64,000 bases of DNA from Conus ventricosus (GCA_018398815.1 CM031601.1:28900578-28964577); one strand, 5' to 3'. Shown: positions 34,907-46,362, numbered from the stretch's first letter. Made by a program: numbers and translations. The notes: generated from the sequence alone by a model not told the origin.

Positions 34907-36007
34907 ACACCAACACTGATCTGTCCACTCAAAAAGGAGCACTGCTTGGACATTGATCACTTCAGACTTGTATAATAAGACCTTTTTTCATCTTTTCTCG
35001 ATCAAATCACTTGCACATTTGGGCTGTTTCATGGGACTGTGTCCAAGGTCAAAACACATACATTCCTACAGGATCTGGATATATGCTCTCGAGTTGTATA
35101 TCGGAAAGGCACCTCTGAGCACTAAACAGGCACAGGATAGATGAAGAAAAAAATGAACAGACACTAGACAAATGAAAAATACATAAAGTTATCAAGAAAA
35201 AAAAACTATATTACAAAACAGTATCAAATCAAAAGCTCTCCACAAAAAAAAAAAAAATCCAAGAAACTGGAACACATTGATTTATTCAAAGACAAAGGGC
35301 AAGCAGGAGCTCAGCATACAAAATCTCGCTCTTTACAACTAGAGCACAAACCCAGCACACATATAAAAGCCGTCCAGACTCACTGTACATAGCTAACTAG
35401 GAAGGCACTCAGATATACAGCTAAACTCTGAGGATAGCCACACAGAGCTAACCAGCTTGACAGAGAAGCTCGCCACAAAAGCTCACAAGACAGAAACTGG
35501 TGGTATGATGGCTTTCCAGACTAATCACACAAACTTCAAGGCATATCGCATAAACCTCACCAAAGATTCAATGCGGGATCATCTGAAAAGTAAAAAAAAA
35601 AAAAAGAAGAAAATTAAAAGAATGTAGAGTATTCCTCTTCTCTGGAATAAATCAGGTGTTATATTTTGTCCTGTACAGACTTAGTAAGGCTGTGAAAATT
35701 AGCATAACTGTTACTAAAGGAGCTAATATCAAGATAATAATGACTATAAAGACAAAATTATTACAGGGTCATATGATCAGCAGTTGTCATAAATTGTTTT
35801 CATAGCATTTCCTTTGCAAACAATATTCATTTACAACCTGAGAAAGTCCTGGCAGATGTTTTACTGGCACTGCTTTTTCATAACTGTTGTTCTTTTACCT
35901 TCTCTATTGATTCACAGCACAGAAACCCACCACACAGATAAAGGCACATATCTCATTGAGACTATGGTAGGTCAAAGCTAAATGTGGCTATGTATGAGGA
36001 AGTCAGG
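34907..36007. other. Non-coding, partly degenerate repeats
   Basis: A loose array of AGCTCACAAAA/GCTAACCAG-type units occupies about 35300-35520 and seems to recur at 36610-36740 beyond the LINE copy. No exon was seen. Confidence 0.45.
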
Positions 36008-36649
36008 ATAAGATAAGATAAGATAATGTTGCTTATAGCCCAGCCGACCGCAAAGGGCCACATCAGGGCTGTCACCACGTTACAATCAACTCACCAGTCA
36101 TTTAAAAAAAAAAAAAAAAAAAACCCCTTTCACACATCTCGTTAAATGACATCGTCCAGAAACACACCAGAAACCTCGCCAAAAATCTCCCTTCCGCAAA
36201 AACCCAAATCAGATGAAAAATGCCAACCTCCCTCAAAAACTCAAGGACCACGCCCGGCGGGACACCCTGAACAGGATCCTCATGGACCCCGCCGCAAAAT
36301 GCCCGTGTCCCACATTGTGCAAGTCCCAACACTCCAAAAGAACATGTTTCACTGTGAGCGGCGCACTACATGGAATGCACCACGGAGCCTCCCCACCCTC
36401 CAAAAGGTAGGAATGGGTAAAATACGAATGGCCGGTGTGCAGCCGGCAGGAAGTCAGGATGATAGATGCGACAGGAATGCTGTTGAGACGCATGGAAGAT
36501 GGGACAAAAGATAAAAACCTACAAAACATCGCGTCTAGTCCTGTTCTCTGTTTGTCTTTGTCCTTGGTGGTAACTAACCCCCTCTCTTTCCAAATCTGTC
36601 CAAACGCAAAAGGAAGCTTCTCACAAAAGCTCATAATGCAGAAGCTCAT
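36008..36649 (-). mobile_element. LINE 3' fragment with degenerate reverse transcriptase C-terminus
   Basis: The minus strand reads SCRLHTGHSYFTHSYLLEGG, then APWCIPCSAPLTVKHVLLEC, the ubiquitous RxxxGH..LTH....C..C....V.H.L..C tail of Jockey/CR1 reverse transcriptases. One frameshift later it reads GVVLEFLREVGIFHLI. A T run and then a 3' UTR ending in (TTATC)n follow (plus-strand GATAAGATAAGATAA at 36008-36024). Confidence 0.88.
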
Positions 36650-37884
36650 AACAATGGTTGGTGGACATAACAGAGCTAATCAGGCAGATGCTCATCACAA
36701 ATTCTCAAAAGGCGGAATCAAGCTCATTAAAAAAAAAAATATATATATAAAACCCAGAAAAGCTCTCTACGCCCATCATAGAAAATCACCCGGGGCATGG
36801 CTCCATCTACCTGATGAAAGTTGGGAGCTTGTCTCACAAATATGAACGGATAGAGGCGTGCGATAAGAAAATGCTAAAAACTCCACTCACCAGATGCAGT
36901 TCATGACATGGAGAACTCACCTTGCAGTAAAGCAAATCAACATTCAAATCTCTAGCGGAAGTTTTCTCCAGAATGCTCAACAAAGTCATAGGAAAATATC
37001 TCTATAGAAGATTATCGTACAGGCTGAAATTCACAATCTTCATGCTTACCAGAGAGTTTAAAACACAGTATATGACAACTCATCGATGTAATGAATGAAA
37101 AGAGGACACAAGATAATTCCTATTCAGAAAACTCAACCGCATTACTTAAAAGAAAAAAAATTACATTCCCAAAAATGAAAAGTAATTGTAATATGATATT
37201 ACTTGGCTACTGCAATTATTTCTTCTCTTCTGCTGCTGAAAGTAACGAATCTGAATTTCAACAAGTAGTGGGGAGGGGGAGGGAGAAAGAAAATGGGAAG
37301 GAGGAAGTTATGATGCAATAAACTCTTCATTATCAGCATACAGGAACCATCCAAGTCTGTTTTGAAACCAAAACCCATCATATTGCCTGTCCAGAGTCAA
37401 GTTCGCTCCCCTGACATGGACTTATCAGCAGAACCCAGCATATTGTGGTCCACCTTGGAATAGATCAAGATATATCACCTACAGTTCTGTGATATTATCT
37501 CCATCAGATGTCCCCAAACAAAATTCAACCACCTCAAAACAAAACAAAACAAAAATGTGAAATGACAAAGTACTGTCTATAAAAGCCAAACTGTCAAAAT
37601 ATCAGCAGCACTTGCCTTGCCTATATTGTACACATAAGTCTATGATTGTGAGCCAGAAGTGTAAGGACAAGAAGGAGAGAGAACAGTTGAAATACCAAAC
37701 AATACAGAAAAATCTAGCAAAGTCCTATCTCAAAATTCCCCCACCCCGCCTCCATCCCCTTACTTTGTGTTTATGTCATTGTTGTTGTTGTTGTTGTCGT
37801 ACCCTGGCTAAAAGACTCCAGGGATCATCCAAACAGCCGAAGCACTTGAACACTATGGTACAAATGCATCAGCTGGGGATGAGA

Positions 37885-38000
37885 ACATTACGTGTGTGAC
37901 CGTTTTTGATTACCCCGCCACGTGGGCAGCCACACTCGGGGATTTTGGAGACTGATAATGTTATGCTAGGAGCTTGTCACAACTGAAGACAATCCCCGCA
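37885..38000 (+). repeat. Fragment related to the SINE family 1 core
   Basis: GTGTGTGACCGTTTTTGATT..CCCGCCACGTGGGCAGCCACACTC resembles the minus-orientation core of SINE family 1 (TGTGTGACCGTTTTTTATCC..CCGCCATTAAGGCAGCCATACTC). It is diverged and incomplete. Confidence 0.55.
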
Positions 38001-38659
38001 TAACTATGCAGAGCATAACAACATTTTGATGTAGCCTTGGTGTTCTAGCCCATGTCAATTGGCCTGACACAGCTTTAAGCCAAGGCAGGTTTATGTCATT
38101 GAATGGTTCTTTCATGAAAAGAATGGCTTCTCTTCAAGAGAGCACAAATCAATAAAACCAATACAGAAGGGTGCCTCCAAACAAGGACATGGCTGAAATC
38201 ACTCTCAGTGTCCTTCCATCCCCTTTTCTCCCCTCCCTGGGAATACCTTACACTCACATGCTCAAGCAGACATACTTTGCACATATTTTTGTATTTCATT
38301 TTGCGTTTGATTTAGAATTATTTCCTTTCTTCCCAACGCTCAAGAAATTATTTTCTTTTTTAAATCAACACTGAATATGTATTTATTTATAATATATTCC
38401 CCCATTTTCTTCATCTTCAAAATTTTTTTTTTTTTTTTTTAAAGTTCAAATCTTTGTCAAGTCATTACTATAACGACTGAAGAATTGTTAGCCTGCACTT
38501 GTTTTCCCCCACTACTTAATTGTTCAACACTGAATATGTTCCGTGACAGTGACAGACTTGAGCTGATCAATAATTCAGGTGTCACATTTTGGTGTGAAAA
38601 TACACATGCAAATATGTCCTGGAACATAGGTACCAAACACAACAACCTTGTCTTTCCTT

Positions 38660-39030
38660 CTTCCGGTTCTGTTACACTTTTCTTTGTCCATCCAGTATAC
38701 CCCAGACAACAGTCACCCAATTCCATGAGCCAACACCTGGAGCTGTCCTGGGACAGGCACCCTGATGCCATCACCAGAAAGGCCAACAAAGGTGTGGGTT
38801 TCCTTAGCTGCAGCTTGCAAGTGTACACCACCAAGGTCAAAGTGGCTACATACACGAGACCATAGTGAGAGTTATACTTTAATATGCATGTACAGTCTGG
38901 GACATGATCTGTCATAAAGACATCTTGGTTCTGGAGGAAGTGTGTCACAGAGCAGCCCAATATGTCTGCAATGTACACAGTGTTCGGATCTCAGGCTGTG
39001 TGACACATATGCTGAACACATTATGATAGG
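38660..39030 (+). mobile_element. LINE reverse transcriptase remnant
   Basis: In shifting frames it reads LELSWDRHPDAITRKANKGV, GFLSCSLQV..., then TRPIVRVIL, YACTVWD, LEEVCHRAAQYVCN. This follows the post-catalytic LG..LD..L.W..H...I..KAN..LGFL...RP.LEY...VWD..LE..QRRAARFV pattern of Jockey/CR1 elements. Stops and shifts show decay. Confidence 0.75.
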
Positions 39031-39699
39031 CATACCTCGCAGACAGAAGACTCTTAAACCAACGCACTATACTATTCAAGATCCATGAAGACGTAGCTGA
39101 TAATTGATATTGCCAAATCCCTAACTAACTAAAAAAAAAAAAAAAAAAAAAAGATAAAATAAAAAAGGCCATCCACCCTCCGTACCCAGTCAGCTATTGT
39201 TTTCCAAATGCTAGACATCAGCGTTTATTGATAAGCATGTCCATTGCCGGAAAGAAGAAGAAGTTTAAGGTTTTCAGGTTTTGTTTTGAACATTGTGTAT
39301 CATGCTGCTAAGGTAAACAATGCACGTTTTCGCTTTCAGTAAAATGATCCTACCCGGATTTAACTGCCTCAAACACCGACATGGATGCCGTTCCACGCTT
39401 TTCATCAGTGTATGCATAAATTTTCTGATAAACACGACTGATCTGCAATCCAGCATTAAAAAAGAAGCACGTCGCTGGATTTGCCTAGTCGCGTGGACCA
39501 AGCATGCATGTTTCCACACACGAAGCAGAGTCGCTTTCAAAGATAGTTTCGAGCACAAACAAAGAAACAGAACAACTATTCAGTCAGTTAAGCAATTGAA
39601 CAGTTTATTTTTTGTTGCCAAATCTTAAAAGTTTTATCATTTCTTAAGGCATATATATTCGAAACTGACCATTGACGTTTTTATAGTTTGTTTTTTTTC

Positions 39700-39784
39700 T
39701 TTGTGACTTTTCTTCAATGACAATTAGGCTAGCTTAGGCCTTACGTCATTTCCGTTCTCATGCGACTCCGCAGGAAACATCAAA
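39700..39784 (+). promoter_or_regulatory. Proposed RBX1 core promoter and 5' UTR
   Basis: The 85 bp before the RBX1 ATG include TTACGTCA (39741-39748), a CRE/ATF-like octamer, followed by ATTTCCG, an ETS-like core. No TATA box is obvious. The position just upstream of a housekeeping start codon is suggestive. Whether it also drives the divergent palmitoyltransferase gene cannot be judged because that gene's first exon was not found. Confidence 0.35.
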
Positions 39785-39880
39785 ATGGCCGCTGCGATGG
39801 ATGTTGACACAGGTGATGACTATGGAGAGGGATCAAGTGCTTCTTTAGACAAAGGAAAGAAAAGATTTGAAGTAAAGAAG
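39785..39880 (+). CDS. RBX1: RBX1 exon 1 (start codon, N-terminal linker)
   Basis: Starts at the ATG in atcaaaATGGCC and reads MAAAMDVDTGDDYGEG, SSASLDKGKKRFEVKK, then donor AAG|gtaaga. MAAAMDVDT and KKRFEVKK are near-identical to animal RBX1. KRFEVKK begins the strand that inserts into the cullin. Phase 0 end. Confidence 0.97.
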
Positions 39881-40150
39881 GTAAGAGGCGGGTTTTTTCC
39901 ATTGAAGATTTGTACCACACTGTGTATTTTTAGATTAATGCGTATTTCAGAAACAAAACAGACATTTGAACGTGAATGAACCGTGTTCGGGAAGGGGGAA
40001 GAGGTGGGTTTGAATTACTGATTATTGTGTCAGTGTCTTAAAATAACTTGGCTGAAATACTTCTCTTCTTCTTCTTCTTCCTAAAATACTGGTTCACTCA
40101 AAAACGAGTAGGTCACCAGCGCGCATGTTACTCAGGGCATTCTGCTTTGA

Positions 40151-40183
<33 letters not shown>

Positions 40184-40184
40184 A

Positions 40185-40440
40185 ATTGAAATTGGAAGAC
40201 ACCATAATGTTCCAAGAGAATTGCGTATTTGTTCTAACTGTGAAATTGGAGATGAATTTCATTGCATCATGGAATGTCCAAAATATAATTCATGAACTTC
40301 GTGAAAAATTCGTCCCTAAAAAATATCTAAAACCAAAGTCTCTTTTCAACTTTTGTAATTTATTTAAAAAAGGAAGACGCATTTGTTTGAATATTTTGGT
40401 AAGTTTCTAAAAAATGGGAAGATTGTTTAACCCTCACAGT
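40185..40440 (+). mobile_element. LINE 3' end, left part (interrupted by piggyBac)
   Basis: Reads RICSNCEIGDEFHCIMECPK then YNS, the CxxC...H...C knuckle that ends CR1/Jockey-type reverse transcriptase proteins, then in another frame REKFVPKKYLKPKSLFNFCN. The copy is 5' truncated directly after a TG microsatellite. It continues after the piggyBac insertion at 42522. Confidence 0.8.
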
Positions 40441-40620
40441 GCTCTGTATATCAATTTGAACTTTAAAGAAATGTAGTTAAAATCTAGGACGGGAAACTCG
40501 TCACACACCACACTTGAGAATTTGGCTTCTGCATACATACTATTTGCACTAGATATGCAAACCCATACATTTTTAGAAACTAGAGATGTTTTAGAATCTA
40601 GTGAAATAACAGAAAATGCT

Positions 40621-40924
40621 TGGTTCTGACTCCATTCCCCATATAGTCCTTCGAATGAGACTATAAACCGAGGTTCCGTGTGTGAATGCACGCATAATAT
40701 CTTGCACACACGTAAAATCCCATCACCAACTTTCGGAAGAGAAGGCCAGTTTGGCCGTTGGTATGGATGACACGTGACACATAGCATGCACCTTCCCCGA
40801 AGATGGAGTATGGCTGCCTTAATGGCGGGATAAAAAAGGGTCATACACACAAAACTCCACTGCCTGGCTATACAGGGAGTGTCCGCAGGAGTATCAGCCT
40901 GCATACGCAGAAAGAAAGAAAGAA
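40621..40924 (+). mobile_element. SINE family 1 copy, 5'-truncated, 13-bp target duplication
   Basis: The copy is bounded by perfect direct repeats AACAGAAAATGCT (40608-40620 and 40925-40937). It lacks the tRNA-like head, runs through the family core (shared with 13.0-13.5, 31.5-31.9 and 43.3-43.7 kb), and ends in an AAAG-type tail. It is inserted in the piggyBac element. Confidence 0.93.
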
Positions 40925-41460
40925 AACAGAAAATGCTGTAGGTGGTACCTGCTTGGAGACTGACCTCAAAATATAAGCAGAGAAAATTTTTGAAAAGTTA
41001 TTTGAAAAGTACGTCAAATGTTAGGAGAGACACAGTTTTTCTTCTGTACTACCTAAATACTTCAGACTGGAGATAAAATGAAGACGAATATGTGCTGGAA
41101 AGATGGAAAAGATGATAATTCTCTTGACTTGAGCTATGTATAATGAATTGTGCCTCAAATGATGTACCTATAATTCAGCATCTGGACCATCAAATTTCAC
41201 TATGTAAGGAAATGCGGTTTGTGCAGGCTTGTCTTGAAGCTAGATAGGTAAAACTATATGTTTTTGTAAACTAGAGATAATGAGGAATCTGAAAAAAATA
41301 ATTACAAGACAGTACCCTGATGGCAGCTGAAGATATTCTTCATAGTGTAATCCAGAACATTGGGAAAAGGTAATCCAAAACGTCAGTCACATTGTTTGAA
41401 ACACCACAGTTTTCCTGCTTGAATGTCAAAACACTTGAAACTTGAGAGAAAACAAGAAGA

Positions 41461-42325
41461 TCATGTCCTTGAAAGACACAGAACAAAGTTAGGGCCTTGG
41501 TCTTCTGTGGAAGGCTGAAAAGCACTCGGTGCAGAGTCCCACGTCACATCCAGAACATTCCCAGCCAGAGCGCACACGAGAATGATGGCCAGCAGCACAG
41601 TTCCTCTTTCTTGACCTCCTTCACTCTCAGCATCACTCTCCTCTGCAGTAGTGCTTCCAGATTCTGGATCACACAAGAAAACATATCCTAAGTCTTCTGT
41701 TCATTTTATTGTTTCATAATGGTGCAAGAGTTGTTACAGAGAGCTTGACTCAGTTTCCACTAATTAGTCTGATTTTCAGAAAGAAAAAATATGAACAGCA
41801 TTACTTATTCATTGTATGAAAAATGAAGTCATGCATAAAATCATAAATAAGAATAAAATCTGAATCACTAGCATATAAGGAAGGGGAAGGGCTATAGCTT
41901 TCAGTGGAGACACGCCCACTCGTGACACGCCCACACTGTTTCCAAACTAAAAAAAACAAACAAAAGTTATAAATTGTTCTCTTCAAATCACCACTTTTAT
42001 TCATCTCTAAAGTGCTTTCAAAACACCTATAATCACGCAGAAACGATCTTCTAGTTTGATCAGGCCAAAGTCTATCACTCTTGTGAGTAACCATGTTACC
42101 CTGCCCCCTCCATCCCCTCTTCCTTCATGTGGCGGACCAACAAATGTAAAATAACCAATAACCGCACGCAGCAAGTGTTCCATCACTCAACAAACAAAAT
42201 AATCAAAGTTTATCAACTCACCTGCTTCGCTTTCATTACTACTGCTTTCGGCAACTGATTCTTCCCTTGTGCCACTTCCACGCAACTCCTGCCCAACTCA
42301 GTCGCTGATTCACTCATTATTTCAG
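41461..42325 (-). pseudogene. piggyBac transposase N-terminal remnant (two pieces)
   Basis: One piece (about 42231-42325) reads RGSGTREESVAESSSNESEA and stops at a donor-like site. The other (41461-41676) reads ESGSTTAEESDAESEGGQER and later VTWDSAPSAFQPSTEDQGPN. An acidic, serine-rich leader followed by W....F....GP is how piggyBac-like proteins begin. The DDD catalytic domain was not found, so the copy is non-autonomous. The match is by pattern only. Confidence 0.5.
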
Positions 42326-42521
42326 TCAAAACGCACGAAAAACTTGAGATAACCGACTGACACGGCTTGCCCGTGCACAATGGATACTAGCAAGTCACAT
42401 GAACTGATCAATCCGGATGTTTAGCGGCGGTGGTATAACGGTTCTCGTCTGAGCCACGATCGTGGCCCAACGCACTTAAGCGGTAAAGCCACGATCGTGG
42501 CCCATCGCACTCACGGGTTAA

Positions 42522-42666
42522 TGAGATCATTACAGTTCACCAGAATTCAGCATTTTGCAACTATGTTCACACATTGTTCTAAGTGAGTTTTGTATTTCTC
42601 TTTGTTACATTTGTATCCTCCATGCCCCAACAGGGGTCAAAGGATTAAATTTGAATTGAATTGAAT
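42522..42666 (+). mobile_element. LINE 3' end, right part with (GAATT)n-type tail
   Basis: Resumes from the interrupted LINE and runs to CAAAGGATTAAATTTGAATT plus GAATTGAATTG, a simple-repeat tail typical of CR1-like elements. GT and GA microsatellites follow at once. Confidence 0.7.

Positions 42667-42745
<79 letters not shown>
42666..42745. repeat. GT then GA microsatellite
   Basis: A GT run passes directly into an AG run of about 50 bp at the LINE tail in RBX1 intron 1. Confidence 0.95.
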
Positions 42746-42751
<6 letters not shown>

Positions 42752-43314
42752 TCTTTCACTATTTAGTGTTTGTGTGTCTTTAGAATAGTGCTAAATATAG
42801 ATCATATCATTATCAATCAATATGTCCAACACCAGCTGGACACCAAACTGAGAGAGAGTACAGGTGCAAAGCCTATGTATAACCCATGCAGTATACTTGA
42901 AGTGGAATAGACTGGACTGTCTGAGACACTTGCTCAGACAAATCATTAACAAAAAATATAGAAAACATGTTGTCACCAGTACCATGCTGATCTCTGGAGG
43001 GTGAATCACCACTGTCAAACATCAACCGTGAATCTTCACACAACTCTACAGTATCCTATTTAACTCTGTGGGTGCCCATTGACAGAGATTTCCACCATGA
43101 TTCTATGTGCAAAAAGGCAGGAGGCCACAAATCATGGTCTGGAACAGCTGTGACATCAGGAGTCTGTAACAGGCGTTTTACTGGATGGAGTGGATGACTG
43201 GCAGTGCACAGCAGAGATTCTTGAATAGTAAAACCATCCAGAGATTGTCAGGAAGAATGGCATGATGAGATTTCTTATTGTTCTCAACTTGTGGTCAACA
43301 AAACAGTTGATTGT

Positions 43315-43750
43315 TATCCGGGGGACTAGATTGCTCAAAGGTAGAGCGCCAGACTCGTAATCTTTGGGTTGCAGGTTCAAATCTCTGCTGGGCCATTTCG
43401 GCACAGGGGACTTTCCCTCAGAGTTAACATTGGTTCTGACTCCATTTCCCATACAGTCCTTCGAATGAGACTATAAACTGAGGTTCTGTGTGTGAACACA
43501 CGCATAACATCTTGCACACAGGTAAAATCCCTTCACCAACTTTCGGAAGAGAAGGCCAGTTTGGCCATTGGTATGGATGACATGTTAAACATAGCATGCA
43601 CCTAATTGCCTGAAGTAGGAGTATGGCTGCGTTAATGGCAGGATAAAAAACGGTCATACTCATACACATGCAAGTGTCAGAATATCCCCAAAGTTGGAGT
43701 ATGGCTGTGTTAATGGTGGGATAAAAAAAAACGGTCATACACACGCAAGT
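43315..43750 (+). mobile_element. SINE family 1 copy with internal duplication, RBX1 intron 1
   Basis: The tRNA-like head (GATTGCTCAAAGGTAGAGCG; B-box GGTTCAAATCT) is followed by the shared core. The 3' portion (GGAGTATGGCTG..TTAATGG..GGATAAAAAA..GGTCATAC) occurs twice in tandem, and the usual AAAG tail is missing. No clear target duplication was seen. Confidence 0.85.
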
Positions 43751-44926
43751 GTCAGAATAATGAACTTGATGATTGTGGACACCCTATGGAAAAGAAAGAA
43801 AAAACTTACTGTGCCATACAAAAGTGGAATGGAGCAAGCTTGTCAATGAAACTGGAAAGAATGCCACTCTAGCTTAGTAGCTAGCAGTTTATAGGGAATC
43901 TGGTTTCCAAGCGAAAGTTCCCCATCATAGGACTTGGAGGATTAAGGGAGTTTGTAGGCTCATCAGCCTTTGATCTCTCTGGATTTTGAGTAAGACGAGC
44001 ACTATAACTGTAAAGGTAGAGGCAGAGGCAACTGAACTGGAAGAGTTCCAGCTGAATCTAGTTGAGGACAAAAATTACGCTTAAATTCCCCAACTTAGGT
44101 TAGGTGTCTGGAACTACAGTGGAAGCGATGGGGGCAAGACATCTTTTAAAAAGGTAACACTTTAGTCTACGACACACAGGCATCCAGAAGTAGCTGGTTC
44201 AAATCTTGACAGCACCAGGGGGAAAAGTTTTGGTAGCAAGAGGGCATAAAAAAAAATCATGATCTGGATACAGCCTGGCTTCCTTAGCATACAGATAATT
44301 CAGGCCTGAAACACTTACAGGTCTGAGGGGGGAGGGGGGGGGGTGTTCTTAGATGTGCTGTCAAGGTGTCGCTGGAGTTTCTCCATTTGCTTTTATCAGC
44401 AGGGAGGGTAGTCAATGCTGCCCTGCATGTGTGGGATCAAAGTAGGCTCCACTGAAGTGACTTTGTGGCAGTATAGTGTCCCTTTTGATGTAAAGAAATG
44501 TAATGTTGATACAGATTGTTCCTCGAGGACTGCTCTGCTTGGACCACTGCTGGAATGATAGGCATGCAAGTGGTGCCACTGAGGGGACACAGAAGTTGAA
44601 ATAGAAAATCACATATAAATGCAATGATGGCGTATACTCACTAGCAAATTGCGGCGTATTTTATAGTGAGAGGTCTGTGTGGGGCTGTTTTCTATTACTT
44701 TGCCCTGTAGGCAGCCTCATTTTGTCGTCAGAGGATTTATACCTCCTTTTCTGGATAATGAAGATTATTCTGCTAGGACTTTGTATGAGCGTAGACGACA
44801 CATTTATTACACAGCATTGTATGTTAAACAGTTTAGTGTTGGCCTTAGGTACTACTTGTTGTAAAAACTGACAAAGTTGTTAGACTATAATGGACATATA
44901 ATTAACTGTATGATTTTTTTTTCCAG

Positions 44927-44953
44927 TGGAATGCCGTAGCGCGTGGGCATGGG
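44927..44953 (+). CDS. RBX1: RBX1 exon 2 (27 nt, apparent 1-nt deletion)
   Basis: A very short exon between acceptor ttttccag and donor GGG|gtaagt. Literal reading gives WNAVARGHG, but conserved RBX1 has WNAVALWAW followed by D. Exons 1 and 3 require 28 nt here (phase 0 to phase 1), and only 27 are present. One base missing in GCGC-GTGGGC restores both the phase and the conserved residues. The residue run is part of the cullin-binding strand, so a real frameshift would destroy the protein. Confidence 0.92.
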
Positions 44954-45801
44954 GTAAGTGTTAATAATTTTGTATTGGTCTCTGAAGGCATAATGAAAAT
45001 CAGTATTGCTTTTTTGATTTTGTCAGTAATATTCTGGTGCATGATTTGAAATGCAAAGATAATGGTAATGTCTCAATGATGTTGTTTTTGTTTTAAAGAG
45101 AATTTCAGTTAAATCACAAGTGTTGTTTGCTTCTTTTTAAGCTGATGTCACCGTCTCAAAAATTACAAAGGTAAAGGAAATATACTGAAGAAATTATTTT
45201 CTTAAGAAGTGAATTGAGAAAGATGAAACCAAAAGAATAGTAAAAGAAAAAAATCATCCTGACAAAAACTTTTTGACCAATGAAAAAAGAAAAAGAAACA
45301 ATAAACAATAAATGAATGTGAATTATAGGGAAAATGTGCACACATGGAAAAACATACAATGCAAAATACAATTTTAGCTTAAAGTAATCTGTTTTTACAT
45401 GTAAACTTAAAGACATTTGAACTATTATATCGAGTCCAAAATGTGTGAAACAATATCAATTGAAATTACAGAACTTGAATAGTTTAAGCCTCCTCAAAGT
45501 GCGTTTAAAGTTAAGGGAGAACTCTTTGATGCATAAATTAAGGAGTGCTGTTATATTTAGTACAAAACTGATACCTCATTTTAAACATCCTCCAATATTC
45601 CACTGCTGAATGTTTTTAAATTTAATGTACTGGTAAAGTGTTAGTGTTGATTGATAACTTGTGCATGTGCACATTTGTTTCAAAAGAAAAAAGATTGTTC
45701 AGTTCCTGAAAATTTTGATAGTTATGCATAATTTGTCATGTGCAGGCATACAGTATACTAATCAAAACAAAAAAGAACATAGGGAAAAACAAATATATAT
45801 A

Positions 45802-45836
<35 letters not shown>

Positions 45837-45901
45837 CATATATGTATGATGTAACTAAAACAAAAGATGTGATCTTTGCATTTTATAATTTTATTCCACA
45901 G

Positions 45902-45952
45902 ATATTGTGGTCGACAATTGTGCCATCTGCAGAAACCATATCATGGACCTCT
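45902..45952 (+). CDS. RBX1: RBX1 exon 3 (first zinc ligands)
   Basis: A 51-nt exon with acceptor attccacag and donor CTCT|gtaagt. With the G from exon 2 it reads DIVVDNCAICRNHIMDL and the first base of Cys. CAIC supplies the first pair of RING zinc ligands. Identical to animal RBX1 by eye. Confidence 0.96.
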
Positions 45953-46329
45953 GTAAGTAGACTGAATATTGTGTTTTCTGTACATACCCCATCTCTCTCC
46001 CTTTATCTCAACACATACAGTTTAGCACTCAGTGGCACATTACTGATTTTGACAGTTGATATCAAATAATTTAGTAATGTTCATTTTCATGGAATAGTTA
46101 TTTCTCTCCCATGTGATGACATTGATTTGTGCCTGTTCTGACTCGGCATACCAGACATCATGCCCTAAGGCTTCTGTCAATGACTAACTGTCGCTTAGCC
46201 ATGGTACTGGATTGACCAAGTGTCTTTTTAGGAGTGGAACCAGAGCACTATTACCAGCCTCTTCTTGTGAAAGCTTATCACTTTTCTGACTCAGACTTCA
46301 CCACTGGCATGGACATCTAAGGGAAATCG

Positions 46330-46362
<33 letters not shown>

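Larger units (their letters stand above)
40441..42517 (-). mobile_element. piggyBac-like element, degenerate, TTAA-flanked
   Basis: TTAA is present at 40437-40440 and 42518-42521. The outer ends read inward as CCCTCACAGTGCTC and CCCGTGAGTGCGATGG, imperfect inverted repeats sharing CCC and AGTGC. TTAA-CCC termini are diagnostic of piggyBac. Just inside the right end are two copies of a 14-bp palindrome (42453-42466 and 42488-42501). The interior keeps only pieces resembling the transposase N-terminus. A SINE is inserted at 40621-40924. The element itself lies inside a LINE 3' region in RBX1 intron 1. Confidence 0.75.

Noticed and set aside
38457..38978. 173-codon minus-strand frame
   Set aside because: The plus strand of the same DNA carries recognisable LINE reverse-transcriptase text, so the minus frame is a shadow.
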